Below are positions 35,008-45,664 of a stretch of 64,000 nt of DNA, piece after piece (within the stretch, counting starts at the first letter, position 1; every line of letters begins with the position of its first letter). The notes below the pieces were generated by a model. That model saw nothing but the letters and a program-made list of their open reading frames with translations. It searched no databases and had not been told where the DNA came from. The DNA is from Oscheius tipulae. Its lineage: Eukaryota; Nematoda; Chromadorea; Rhabditida; Rhabditidae. The stretch is taken from NCBI GenBank assembly GCA_037178975.1, contig JASJZH010000001.1:3844001-3908000 (forward strand). Reading direction: 5' to 3'. The position numbers were made by a program, and so were the translations under genes.

Positions 35008-36489
35008 CTGGTCGAGTCGAGGAAAACAACGTCGTAGTCTGCTTCTCCTCGTCTGCCTGCCTGAAGCTATAGCTTAACTACTCAAACCGACAACGTTTGC
35101 TATACATTTTTACTCTGAAGAAATCGAGCGAGAGTAGGGTATTCGGAGAAGAATTCTATTTATTTGATATCAATGCCCGTTGTTTTTTCTTGATTAAATG
35201 CCCACTATTGAGCAGAAACTTTCAAAATTCTGGTTAGTATTCTCTGTGACAGACAGATTCAAAACTCTGTCCGCATCTATAGTTCTACACTTGATGCTTG
35301 TTCAATCGACTCCTTTTTCTTCACCCCATCTTGTAGCTCTTGCTCTTTACAGTGTCCACTACTGTTCGATAGGCGCTATAATAGCCATCCTATGACTATC
35401 TAGTGGCAAGCCTAAGGTCCAGTTCGCAAAGCCTAATCGCTAATCTCTGTTTCACGGGTACACTTGTAAAACATTGGCTAAATGAACGACTCAAGGTACG
35501 TGTCTGAACTTTGGCCCGCTTGGCCAATCCAGACCGATGGTCCGTTCTCACACACGTCCCGACAAGATCTGCCACCAAAGTGAGAAAGTGCAAAACGGCC
35601 TCTCGGTGAAAGTCCGCATTCTCACCCGTCCGCACTTTATTCCTGAAGTGAACGAGACTATTTGAGAGAATTTGTCGACGACGATTGGCATCGGCGCTGG
35701 CATCTCTCAGCCTGACTATATGGCATAGAGACAAAAGGCATTCCAGTGAGCGACACAGAGCGACGAACATGCCTAAGCCGAAGATCTTTAATCGAATCGC
35801 TGGAACATTCTGGAAAATTGAATGTGCTTGCAGATTGGCATCTATGCCGAGCAGTCAACCTGAGTAATCTAAACTATAAAGTGAAGTACAACCTCGTCGA
35901 AGAGCAAGTATCAATGACAATAGGAAGCAATTCAGTATATTATGTACTTCTAAAGTAATTTACGACTCTGAATCTTAATGTCCACAGGTGGTCTTCGTTA
36001 CCCAACAAACTTGTGGTCTTACTCTAGCCTTTGTACCCAACTAACGAATAAGGAACTCAAATTGTACAGATACAATTTGAGTTCTTATTTGTTTGCCATC
36101 CTAGAAAATATTCCAGGTTTTCCTATTGATCTTCGCAGAGAGCAGAAAAGACGTCTACCAACTGTCAGTCTCTGTCAGACGGAGTGTTCGGGGTCCACTC
36201 GTTTTTGTCTTGTTTGTCTCAATCCACTTGTGAGAGACAAAGGGACGCGTTTTCTCGTAAGAGGTCCATCAAGTGAAACGATCCGATCCGAGAAAGTTTC
36301 CGGATTATTTGCTACACATCTCTCGTCGATGGCAAAGGAACCAGGCACGTACCAGGCACGAGAAGAGCTTCTCGTTGCAAATCCGCGACGACACGTTCTT
36401 CTGCTGGCGGGCTTTTTTGAAATCCCGGGGCCCGTCGCGATACAAATTTCGTTGAAAACTTTAGTGCCAATGGACAAGGGGATCAATTG
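35008..36489. other. Gene-poor stretch before the channel gene 3' end
   Basis: No coding family recognised apart from the hairpin at 36047-36089. Open frames at 35978-36493 (+) and antisense to it have no splice or family support. Confidence 0.35.
36047..36089. repeat. Short near-perfect hairpin
   Basis: Arms of about 19-20 bases (AATAAGGAACTCAAATTGTA and its inverse) are separated by a 4-base loop, with one bulged base. Confidence 0.75.
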
Positions 36490-38135
36490 CTAACGTATCA
36501 ATAAATAGCAGAGCATGATGATAATGTTGGCGATTTGGAAGAGGACGAGGAAGAAAAGATCCCAATGATCGAACTTGATCAGCCAGTAGAGTCGAAGCTC
36601 TTCTCTCGCCTCGATTGTACGCAGGTAGAAGACCACGTCCTGAAGTACTATTGCAAGTAAATCAATGAGACTCACTTCTAGGGTCTTCTGAACCTCCTCC
36701 AGACTCCTCACTCCATCAGCAGATCTCAAAGCCTGCAACCCCATCTTCCCCTTCTCCGTTCCTTGATAGTATTTCTCTTTGGCTGGAGGTAGAATTCGCC
36801 TTGTGCTGACTCTATGATGTGCAAAGATCATGATAATCTGAAGATCACAGTCAAATCATGAAGATCATGAAGTTCACCGTCACAAGAATAGCCGCGCAGC
36901 AGATGAGACATTCTGCCAAGACGAATCCTCCAAGCTGTGGCAGATTCCCTGACTTTGGAATGTTGTCTCCCACAATGTTCCTACAATCAATACTGCGAGA
37001 GTAAAGGAAAATATCTTACAGCATGACAGCTAAAGAGAGAAGAGTGGTCAGGCCTAGAGTGACTCTCTCTACTCGATTTCCCTCGTTGTCAAAAGGAGTA
37101 AAGAATCCGATAAGAGACAGCGTAGTCACGATGAAGGTCGGTATGAAAATGACACAAATGTAGTAGGTCGAGTGTCTTTTCAGAGTCACCATATATTCAA
37201 GTTCCTAAACAATTTATCATGTCAGGCGATAAACCCACCGAGAAGACGGAGCCATCCGTGTCGTTCGTCTTGACATCGAGAACTTTCAATTCGACGATGT
37301 CCCATTCACTGTTACCCGTATACTAAACTTCAATCAATGGTCTATCGGAAAGTGAACTAACATCAGGTTTGGAGAAGTTGAACATCCAGTCGGGAGCGTC
37401 AATCGTCAGCTCGACCCAGCTGTAGACCCAGGAGGACAGTTTCACGGTACAGGTTTGTTGGTCGAATGGAAAGATGTTCATCTGAATCTTGTGTTTGAAC
37501 TAGTTCATGAGATTTGGACTACATTCATAGAGCATCTGGTAGTATAGATTGCGGGACTCGACCTTAAAATGCTTCCGTCGTTGTGTATTGTAATGAGACG
37601 CTGCTCTTCAGGAATGACGTCTGTCTGGGTCACACTAATTTTTCTATATCCCAAGTGAACCCAATATATTTCACCTGTTGTAGACAGTGACATCTGGAAT
37701 CCAGACGTTTTCTTCGTGTACAATGAGATTGTCCTTCCCGCCATGCTGGGCTGAGTCCCAGGAAAGAAATGGATCTGTCCATGTCTGTACCTGTCGTTTC
37801 ACTTATTTTGAAGAACTCACCATCTCAAAATCTCCCGAAAAAATCATCGATTCTTCCTTTTGGTCAACCGACAACAGCGTGAAAAACCTCAAAGCAACTA
37901 GCACATCTGTAGATTCTTTCCAGTCGATTTTTCAAACAAGAAACCCACTAATTGCTTTACCCGTATCAGGTCGGACGTTTTTATTGTAATCTGATGTGAA
38001 AATGCCCTGATAGATTTGATACTCTGCACTGACCATCAAATATTTGATTTGTTCAGAATAATAGAAATATGAAAAGTGCGAAGAAAACAGGAAAGGATCT
38101 TACGCCGTCGTCAGGGAGAACTTTGCATTTTTCAT
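36490..38135 (-). CDS. Cys-loop ligand-gated ion channel subunit, nicotinic-like
   Basis: Pentameric neurotransmitter-gated channel subunit in the plasma membrane. Eleven exons (38135-38104, 38028-37961, 37906-37821, 37790-37675, 37643-37523, 37481-37362, 37322-37239, 37204-37020, 36980-36878, 36837-36676, 36639-36490) give 408 residues. Visible are the N-terminal helix (AEYQIYQGIF, YNKNVRP), loop A WIPDVTVYN, the Cys loop with 13 residues between cysteines ending in IFPFDQQTC, and TM1 YYICVIFIPTFIV. TM2 is ERVTLGLTTLLSLAVML, with Glu and a basic residue ahead as in cation channels. TM3 ends FAHHR, a short cytoplasmic loop follows, and TM4 is at the C-terminus. Loop C has no vicinal cysteine pair, so it is not a classical alpha subunit. 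The short first exon gives no signal peptide and is the weakest part. The ligand cannot be told. Confidence 0.85.
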
Positions 38136-38278
38136 GAACAGTTAGCAGGAACGGGGATAATTGGAAAATGTAGAGACGAAGAGTGAATGAAGGGTTCGAA
38201 ACATCAACAAGAGCTGACTCCATTTTTTTTTGGAAACTGCCTTCCTGCAACTTTGTGAAACAACAGACGCAGAAACTC

Positions 38279-38284
38279 TTTATT
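38279..38284 (-). terminator. Poly(A) signal of the TUG-like gene
   Basis: AATAAA on the - strand, about 47 bases past the TUG-like stop codon and about 145 bases before the channel start. Confidence 0.5.
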
Positions 38285-38330
38285 ATACCGGACTGTACTG
38301 TATACCCATCATTTTGCATTAGAGACAATA

Positions 38331-40412
38331 TTACTTGGACTTGAACCATTTCGGACCACTTGGAGCTGGAGGTTTGGCTCCTCCAGATTGGTAATCACGC
38401 ATATCTGCAGTTCTTTTGACGGGACGTTCCTCTTCAACCATCAGACCCGTATATGGCTTGTAAGTTGTGTTCACGGATAACCTAAAATCATGTTATTATG
38501 TGTCTTTCCAACCGGACTGACCATTCTTTGCTCATCGTATCTGCTTCGGAATGACCAACTCTCGCAAGATCTGCTCTCAAGGGGGCAGATGATCCCTTGA
38601 ATTTAACTGTCAGGTTACACATTGGAGACAGGTCAGCCTCGATTAGATTGATTTCCGAGGAGTTGCTCACAGTCTCGTTGAGTATGGCAGTCAGAGAGAA
38701 CGCGACATTCTCTTGGAAGAAGGTGGCAACTACTTCGAAGAGGCGACTGACTGAATAAGAGTAAGTCACGAAGGAAAACTAATTCACCCGGCTCTCCCGA
38801 CTTGAAATTGGCCTGAATGAACTGATCTCCCACGATGAATCTAATGGCAGTATGCTTCCATGCCTCTAGTTTCAACTCTTTGTTCTTCTTCTCAATGAAG
38901 CTTTTCGGAATCAGAGATCTCTGCGTCTGCATTTTTAATTGGTTCTTCAGATCTCTCTGCATCTTTTTCACGTCGTCCACATTGACATCGAAGAATTCCG
39001 CTACCTCTTCGGTTTCGCTGGAGACTGTCTCTTCTCCACGAGCAAAAATTACAATGTTTCGTGGACAGGGTTCATCGAAGATTTTTACAGGAGGTTCGGG
39101 TTCCTGAAATCGAATTTAAACACAAGACGAGCTTTTCTCACCCTTTCCATAGTTTCGGCAGCTGACGTCAACTGCTGTAGAGACATTCGACCAGCATCGG
39201 CTATGGCCCGAACCATATTGTCCGATCCTCCTGTCGAAAGCGATCGATCCATCTGAAACGACAATACGTGGGTGGTTTTTAAGACAAGAGTTGGTTTGAA
39301 AGATGAGGCGAGCAATAGTCCTCTACTCACCCTTTCCAACAGCGAGTTCAATTGACTCAATCGACTTAATTCTTCCGTCTGTCTAGCCGCTTCTGGTTGT
39401 TCCTGTTGAGTAGCAAAGGGAGCATCGAATGACCAGCTGTCATTCTGAGCCTGCTGTGGCAGTCTGTCTCTGTTAATCGGGTGCTGAGGGTCCACTTCCA
39501 TCTGGGACTCTCTGACTTCTCTCTCTAATTCCCTCATTCGCTCCTCTCTCTTCTTAGCCTCTTCCTCCTCCCTCACCTTGCATTCTGCCTCAAATTTCTG
39601 GAATATTCGAGTAATAATAGGAAGAAATCTTATTTACCGTCAACCTGGCAGCTTCGAGTCTATCTCTCTCCTCATTTTCCTTTTTGGCAACCGTGAAAGT
39701 TGAACTCAACGAGGCCAGTCTCTTTCGCTCGTGAGCAGCTTTCTCTTCGAGTTTCACCAGCTCTTCATGGCTTATTTCCACCTTTTGGTAACTGAAGAAT
39801 TAAAATATATTGTAGGCTTGTACCTTACCGAAGGAGACATTTCCCGCCACTGATTCCCATAGATGTGAGAGTTGTATTTTCCAGTTCTGGTCCAACATAC
39901 TGGAAAAACTGGTGAAAATTACTTAAAGAGCCGCTTACCTTTCTGTTCATGTAGACACAAGAAGGGATACCACCTTCAGTCGACAGAATATTCTCGTTTA
40001 GAAGGGTCGAGAACTGTTCGAGGACCTCGACCAGAGTTGAGGATGAGGCAAAGGAAGCTATTTGCCTTCGATTGTCGGGTAACTGAATGTCTCTTCTTGA
40101 AGCCACAAATGCCCTACCTGAATGGCCAGCTCCACACTCTGATTCTTCGGCTTATCCGAGATAGAAAGTTCGATTGTGGCGTTGTTTGGGAGACCGCTGA
40201 GACGGAAAGGAAGGGCCAGATCGACTATTTTGTTCTGATTCTTGGCAACAACACCTGCCACTTCGTAACCAGCCTTCAGACAGGCTTCTTCCACTACCTG
40301 AACTCTTGGATTCCAATGATCCAGATACACTCACTTTGTGAAGAAGAGTTCCTGGAGTGACCTTGACCGGATAGCGACGCTGATTCGGACAAATCACTGT
40401 GATACTGCTCAT
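38331..40412 (-). CDS. aspscr1: ASPSCR1/TUG-like UBX-domain protein
   Basis: UBX proteins of this type bind the p97/CDC-48 ATPase and regulate its hexamer and membrane trafficking. Ten exons (40412-40335, 40297-40118, 40082-39939, 39899-39829, 39791-39638, 39597-39331, 39252-39142, 39103-38788, 38750-38522, 38481-38331) give 566 residues. The N-terminal ubiquitin-like domain is clear: MSSITVICPNQRR, VKVTPGTLLHK, DLALPFRLSGLPNNA. A second ubiquitin-like segment (IQLPDNRRQIASF) follows. The centre is a charged coiled coil (residues about 155-300). The C-terminal part has IRFIVGDQFIQANFKSGEP and VSRLFEVVATFF, the UBX region, then a tail ending PSGPKWFKSK. Exon 3 follows a 35-base intron. The coding start lies 7 bases after TTTTCAG, suggesting trans-splicing. 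Lies between the nucleotidyltransferase (330 bases upstream) and the channel (195 bases downstream). Confidence 0.88.
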
Positions 40413-40426
40413 TTTGAATCTGAAAA
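40413..40426 (-). promoter_or_regulatory. Isolated splice acceptor ahead of TUG-like start
   Basis: TTTTCAG on the - strand ends 7 bases before the ATG at 40412, with no upstream coding exon. Confidence 0.5.
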
Positions 40427-40579
40427 CGACTGGTCGAGATACAACAAATATCTTCAAGAAATGAAGGGATCGGGATGATTTGAAAAGTACTTTGACGTTA
40501 GCAAATGGAGCGAAAACGCAATTGCGTACCTTGAGAAATAGAGGCTGGGAGCAATCAAATTATTGAAAAGATCTATAAT

Positions 40580-40585
40580 TTTATT
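40580..40585 (-). terminator. Poly(A) signal of the nucleotidyltransferase gene
   Basis: AATAAA on the - strand, about 158 bases after the stop of the gene at 40743-42933. Confidence 0.5.
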
Positions 40586-40742
40586 GCTTTGTAAAACAAA
40601 ATGATCGGATACGCTAAATTTGGAGACTAAAGACCCATGAAAACAGCTAAATATTACATAAATACAGCAAAGTAGAGGACGCGACAAAATATACAGAAAT
40701 AAAAAAAAACTGCGGAGCTCTCCCTTCTGGAATGGCAGCTAG

Positions 40743-42933
40743 TCACGGGGAACTTCTGATCACGTTTTGTTCTCTCAGGATTTCTTCAAAGCGAGATCTT
40801 CCAACTGTAGATCGTTGTTTTTTCTTCTGCGGGAGAGGCTTTCTCATTCGAACATCTCGTGAAGGAAGTTTCTCCTTTTTCAGAAATTGACCGACCGTTG
40901 GGAAGTACTTTGAATGTTTGGACGCGTAGATGAAGAGGTTCGCCGAGCTTCTAAACCATGGTTTTTGACCGTAAAAGAAAGAAAACCGACTGGAAGATGT
41001 GCAGAGATCCCTCCAGATCGTGCATCGTTCTCGCCGGGTTATGCTGATCAATCGGATCCTGCACGTAGCATTCCTGACGGGGATGGATCTTGATATTTGT
41101 CTGTTTTCTTTTATTGATAGATGAATCTCTCAAGCTGATGAAAAATCCGCTATAGTCGAAGCTGCAGTAGTACTGGAGAAATCTCGCGAAGAGCTCTGTT
41201 AGACTCATCGTGTTTCGTTCTCCCTCTGAAATTTCGCTGTTTTTGTTTTATAAGGAAAAACAACTAACCACAAACTACTTTGGGAAACTTGGTGATGTCG
41301 ATGTATCGAGGAAAAACAGTCTCGCTCTCGGCATAGAACTCTGAAAATTACTATGATTCCTGTGGAATTGTAAAAAGTTCACCTGTTTCCGGACCGTCAG
41401 GCCACTGAGCTCTGCATTTCTTCCTCAGATTTGGAAGCACTGGAGGCGAGACTCCGCATTGTAGAAAGTGAATTAGCAGCAGTGTTATGCAATAGCTGTT
41501 GTATTTGGCTTTCGGCTGACACGGCTGCTTCAGTTTGGTCACCGCGGCCCAATTCTTGACGAAAATTGCTAAGGGAGCGAATCTTTCGTCGAACCTGCAG
41601 GAAAATAATGAACACAGAATCAAAAAAAAGTCCTACAATGTATATCCTCGGATCAGAAGAGAGTTGTGGACGCCAGAGACAAATCTGTTCGGACAGACGC
41701 TGAGATCGCACTCGATGCCACATCTGGTGTATAATTTGAGGAGAGGGATCTGAATGACGTGAATTTATCACAGAAAAGAATTAAAAGCTAACAGAAGCGT
41801 CTCGTAGATACATTTCCTTGACCGCGTATGGGAATTTTCCTTCTTTGATTTCGCGTAGAATCGCCTCTCTGACCATGACCAAAAAACGGTGCGATCTTCT
41901 GTAATCAGCCACCTCTTAATGTTTATAGAGAAAACTCACGTTTTTTCTGGACAGTCCGTATTTTCCATTCCGGTCGGAATGAATAGACAGAGATCGACGT
42001 CACTTCCCTTTGCAGCCAGTCCACTGATGCTGCTCCCCGTTTGGAAGATCTGGCAATGCCATTTGAGGTTTAACTTAAACGAAATAATAGAAGTAGGAGA
42101 AGGAAAGTCGGATGGATTACCTTCGTGTCGTATTTCTGGCATATTGCCTGGATGTCTTTTCGGAATTTCTCCTTGGCTCGTAATTCTTCTCGAGTCACCT
42201 TCGTTTCCTCATAGAGACTCAAGATCGCGGTATCGAAGTTTCTAACATCGTCTTTCCTCGCAACGAGCCGATCGATCCATCTGGAAACAAGTGTGAAATG
42301 GAAAAATGGGGAATTTTTATCGACATTCTTTTCCAATGGGAAACGAGAAAGGCACTTACGTCGAGCCGTTTTGATATTTTTCTATAAAGCCAGTATTTGG
42401 GTACACTTGCCACTCCTCGTTGAGCTCCGATTGTTTGAAGTTCTTGAACAAAAACTCCGCAAGTTGAAAGTTAGAAAAAGAAAATAACCTGCACGCGCTG
42501 ATGATTATCCTGATATCGAACCCATCCTCTGCCGCGTCGCATTCTTCTGTTTTGCATGAAACCACGTTTGGGACGGGAAAATTTATTGAATCCTCTCGGG
42601 GTATTCGTGGAGAATCCTTGTGTGCCAAAGGCAGGGTTGCAGGCAAAACCGTTGTCTTGGTCTTCGTCTTTCTCATTCTCGACGTTTTGGTTTGAACCAC
42701 AATAAAAATCCGAACTGCCATTGATGTCGACTTCTGGCACTCTTTCCGGTTGAACTTCAGGAGGCTGTAGAGGAACTTCTTCTTCTCCGTAATAATCCCT
42801 GTCAAAATATCTTTAAGGAAGGCTGTTACAGAATGAAGGCAAAAATATAATACCGTTCAAAACTGTCCTCCCCTTCATCCGAAACTGACTCTGGAGTTGG
42901 ACTGGGTGGATCTTCATGCTGGTCTCCTGCCAT
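40743..42933 (-). CDS. Cid1/GLD-2-like non-canonical poly(A)/poly(U) polymerase
   Basis: Adds A or U residues to RNA 3' ends. Eleven exons (42933-42854, 42798-42489, 42442-42360, 42280-42121, 42049-41940, 41898-41793, 41749-41637, 41594-41383, 41340-41269, 41225-40991, 40950-40743) give 562 residues. The N-terminal 130 residues are acidic, then Arg/Gly/Asn-rich (NRRMRRGRGWVR), a likely disordered RNA-binding part. The nucleotidyltransferase core has GSSISGLAAKGSDVDLCLF with the first two catalytic aspartates, and IECDLSV with the third. The central domain (FAPLAIFVKNWA, YNSYCITLLLIHFLQ) and the PAP-associated region (LFARFLQYYCSFDY, VQDPIDQHNPAR) follow. The catalytic triad is intact. The base-specifying residues cannot be judged by eye, so A versus U is open. 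The last intron is uncertain: without splicing, exon 10 would read to a nearby stop. Confidence 0.88.
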
Positions 42934-42934
42934 T

Positions 42935-42945
42935 CTAAACCCTTT
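42935..42945 (-). promoter_or_regulatory. Isolated splice acceptor ahead of nucleotidyltransferase start
   Basis: GGGTTTAG on the - strand ends one base before the ATG at 42933. Confidence 0.4.
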
Positions 42946-43402
42946 TTAAAATGTTGTCAGAGAAAAAGTGAGAAGGAAAGACGGCTTTGGCTGTGAGAAA
43001 TTCAACTACGCTGCATAAAATCCCCAATCGACGGCATTTTGCGTATCTAAAAGGAAAGACTCGTCTGGGGAAGGCTCCCTGACTTTAAACTTTCTGAATT
43101 ACAGCGGCAAGGTTACGCGCATTTATGAGCATAGCAAGGATGATAAAAAAAACAAATACTACTGATCGAGTAGGCTTATTATAGAACCGCAATCTCGTGG
43201 GATTGCTGGCACGGGGTAATACTATCACAAATACAGTATTTTAAAAAAACATGAAAAAGTTCGTGAATGGCCTGCATTGAGAAAAGGAAAAGAAGCTAAA
43301 TTAGGTTTTTGGAAATTGAACATTCGAACGCACATATGGCACGCAACTGGTTACAGTTACCGTCGTGGGTCTCAAAGTATTCTTACTGAATATCATGAAT
43401 TG

Positions 43403-44802
43403 CACGGCGTGTTACGCCCATGCAAAAGACGTCGCCAATTTTTCTCGCGTCATATTCCTATTCCAAGGGCGGGAATTCAAAATTAGTTCTCTAGCCGCTT
43501 TTTAGATTAATGAAGGGTATACGGTATTCTGTGCCAAAATCGGTTTAAACCAGGTTTTCTGTAGGATACTGTACTTGGGTCTGCGACGGTTTCGAACAAA
43601 TCGATTCCCCCGCGCTCGAATTCGCCGCAGTCGGTTTCGCGGCAAGTCGATTTTGAACAAATCGATTTCGAAATGTTCGATTTCGACCAAATTTGTACGC
43701 AACCACGTACAAATAGTATTCATCGTATTCTCAGCTTGTTTTTATTCGATTTTTGGCCGTTTTTCAAATAATTTTCTTGCTAACAGATGATAAAGATCAC
43801 TGCAAGCAGGGGCTAGACGACAATTGTAGTCTCTTGATAAAGAAAAACTGCATTTTCCCCCAAGAAAACCCGATAAACATAAGCATCAAGACAAATTTAT
43901 TGAGGTTCAAGGCAAGACAAGACATTGTGACAATGAAAAAAGCTTTGTGCCAGGAAAAAGAGCAGTGGCTTCATTGAAAATAGCGAAGCAGGTCGGCCAT
44001 CTTGTCGATATCCTCAAGATCGTGTAATCATCCTGTCCATAGCAAGATAATTCCTTCAGTAGAAATCGTTTTCCGTCTATAAACTCAACTTTACAGACTG
44101 CTGGAACACGTAGTTGTACCTGGTAGTCATCGCTCCTTGAAATACTGGGACAGGGAGATCCAGCAACTTGAAATCAGCTGATTTTGCTCTCGAGCACGGT
44201 ATATCCTCTGCCGCTGGCTATCATAACTTCCTAAACGATGTTAGTAAAGATAAAAACCTAAAAGAATTACTTTTGCCGGCCGGATGATTGTGGGCAACTT
44301 TGATGGTAGATTGGCCTGTCTCACTTCTTTTGATTATTGCTGCACAGGAAGAGTACATTCTATCCCTGTAAATGTCAGAAAATGACGAAAACAATGAGGC
44401 TTACTGATAATAGCAGTTGTAGATACGAGATCCGTCCTTTTCAGCCTCATCAAATGTTGGTCTATAGTCTCGGGCTTCCTAATTGGCTTCATAATTCTGC
44501 GAAAACATGCAGATTGACAAAAAAAAACAAGAGATAACACAAAAACTGTTATAAAACGTAAAAGGAATCAACTAGGAAGCACAGTAGAAAAACGTGTACG
44601 TGATTACGTACAAATTTGGTCAAAACCGAACATGTCGAAATCGATCTGTTCAAAACCATAACAGCGCGAAATCGAATTTTGGCGGAAATCGTTACATTTC
44701 GAAATCAATTTCGGTCAAACCGAATCAGACCCCTGTACTTGCAGGAAGCGAGCGGCATTTGCGCCCAGTTTGAAAAAGTGGCGACGCGCATAACACGCCG
44801 TG
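43403..44802. mobile_element. Inverted-repeat element carrying FLYWCH-like remnant
   Basis: The ends are inverted copies: CACGGCGTGTTA at 43403 mirrors 44802. The arms continue with GTCGCC..TTTTT blocks and then a long stretch rich in TCGATTT/CGAAAT words, ending in TTTGTACG..ACGTAC (left end near 43710, right arm begins near 44594). The arms are about 210-310 bases with many mismatches. The interior holds short exons of a FLYWCH-like protein on the - strand. MULE-type DNA transposons often carry such fingers, but no transposase core is visible. Confidence 0.65.
44271..44478 (-). pseudogene. FLYWCH-like zinc-finger fragment inside the element
   Basis: Two - strand exons (44478-44405, 44365-44271) join in phase over a 39-base intron with normal borders. 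They encode Y-x-C, nine residues, C-A-A-I-I, then HNHPAGK: the spacing of a FLYWCH-type finger (C-x9-C-x17-H-N-H). A third possible exon begins at 44230 with SYDSQRQRIYRAREQN, after which the frame breaks. No start codon is evident. It is probably the decayed remains of a transposon-linked protein; whether it is expressed is unknown. Confidence 0.5.
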
Positions 44803-45025
44803 ATTGGCATAGCATGTGATTTTTTGTCTGGCTTCGTTCTATTTTGTCATTTCTAACGTAAGTCGTTCCCTCACTGTTCGTATTCTTGGTATGCTGAAAA
44901 TAAAGAGCTGAGTCCACCGAAGCAAATATTTCAGATCTGACGTTCTATCAAAGTTTAGTATCAGTTAGTCGCAAGTATAGTGTCCTTTGAGAAAGGTTTA
45001 TAGCTTCTTTGAACCGTTGTCCAGA

Positions 45026-45664
45026 TCACATCGGTTCGATCCATTCTGTCGGCGGTGAGAAACGGCTCGACGGTGTTGCCTCTACCATTTCTTGATAGGT
45101 CGGACTGCGAGTCGGCTCCTTCTCGGTTGTTTTTTCCATCTCGATCCTCGACGTCTTTTCCTCAATTCCCTCGTTGCTGGTCGATACCAGTTGTTGATGG
45201 TCCTTTTTGAGACGTTGCTGTCGGAAAAAGTAGATGATGGTACAGACGAGAGCAGCGAGCAGGAGAGTGATCAGAATGGTCAGACTGAGAATCAACCATT
45301 TTGTGGGCGAGGACAGTGGGCTAGCCTGAAATTGGTCTCTTCCGGCTCTCGTTTACAATATTTCGGCTATTACACTGTAAATTAGCTGTGTGTAAGCGCA
45401 GATCCGGATATTAAGCATAGCATAGTCAGAACGTGAATGCTAAACGGAATATCTCGTTCATGTCACAACAAGAATAACATAGATTTTGTCTTCGCAGACT
45501 AGCTCCAGGAGACTAACCAGCTTTTAACAAAAAGCTTGTTTGTTTATTTCAAATTGTCCCACCGTCTCTTGGGTGGTGCTGCTTGAAGAATTAATCGAGA
45601 TGCCGTCGATAGTTCCACCAAGTAGAAGTATCAGAAGAACGTCCACTCGTTTCATTCGGAGCAT
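45026..45664 (-). CDS. Small single-pass membrane protein, unknown family
   Basis: Two exons (45664-45563 and 45325-45026) join in phase 0 to give 133 residues. The first has a signal peptide-like start (MLRMKRVDVLLILLLGG) and a short Ser/Thr-rich ectodomain (SINSSSSTTQET). The second has a strong transmembrane segment (LILSLTILITLLLAALVCTIIY), a basic stop-transfer (RQQRLKK) and a charged tail of about 60 residues with Ser/Thr-Pro sites. I do not recognise the family. The topology suggests type I with a cytoplasmic tail. Further exons could lie in the 237-base intron or upstream. No neighbour suggests a role. Confidence 0.55.

Noticed and set aside
35978-36493. 171-codon + strand frame
   Set aside because: It contains the palindromic hairpin and low-similarity sequence. 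The antisense frame is also open, and it runs into the 3' end of the channel gene.
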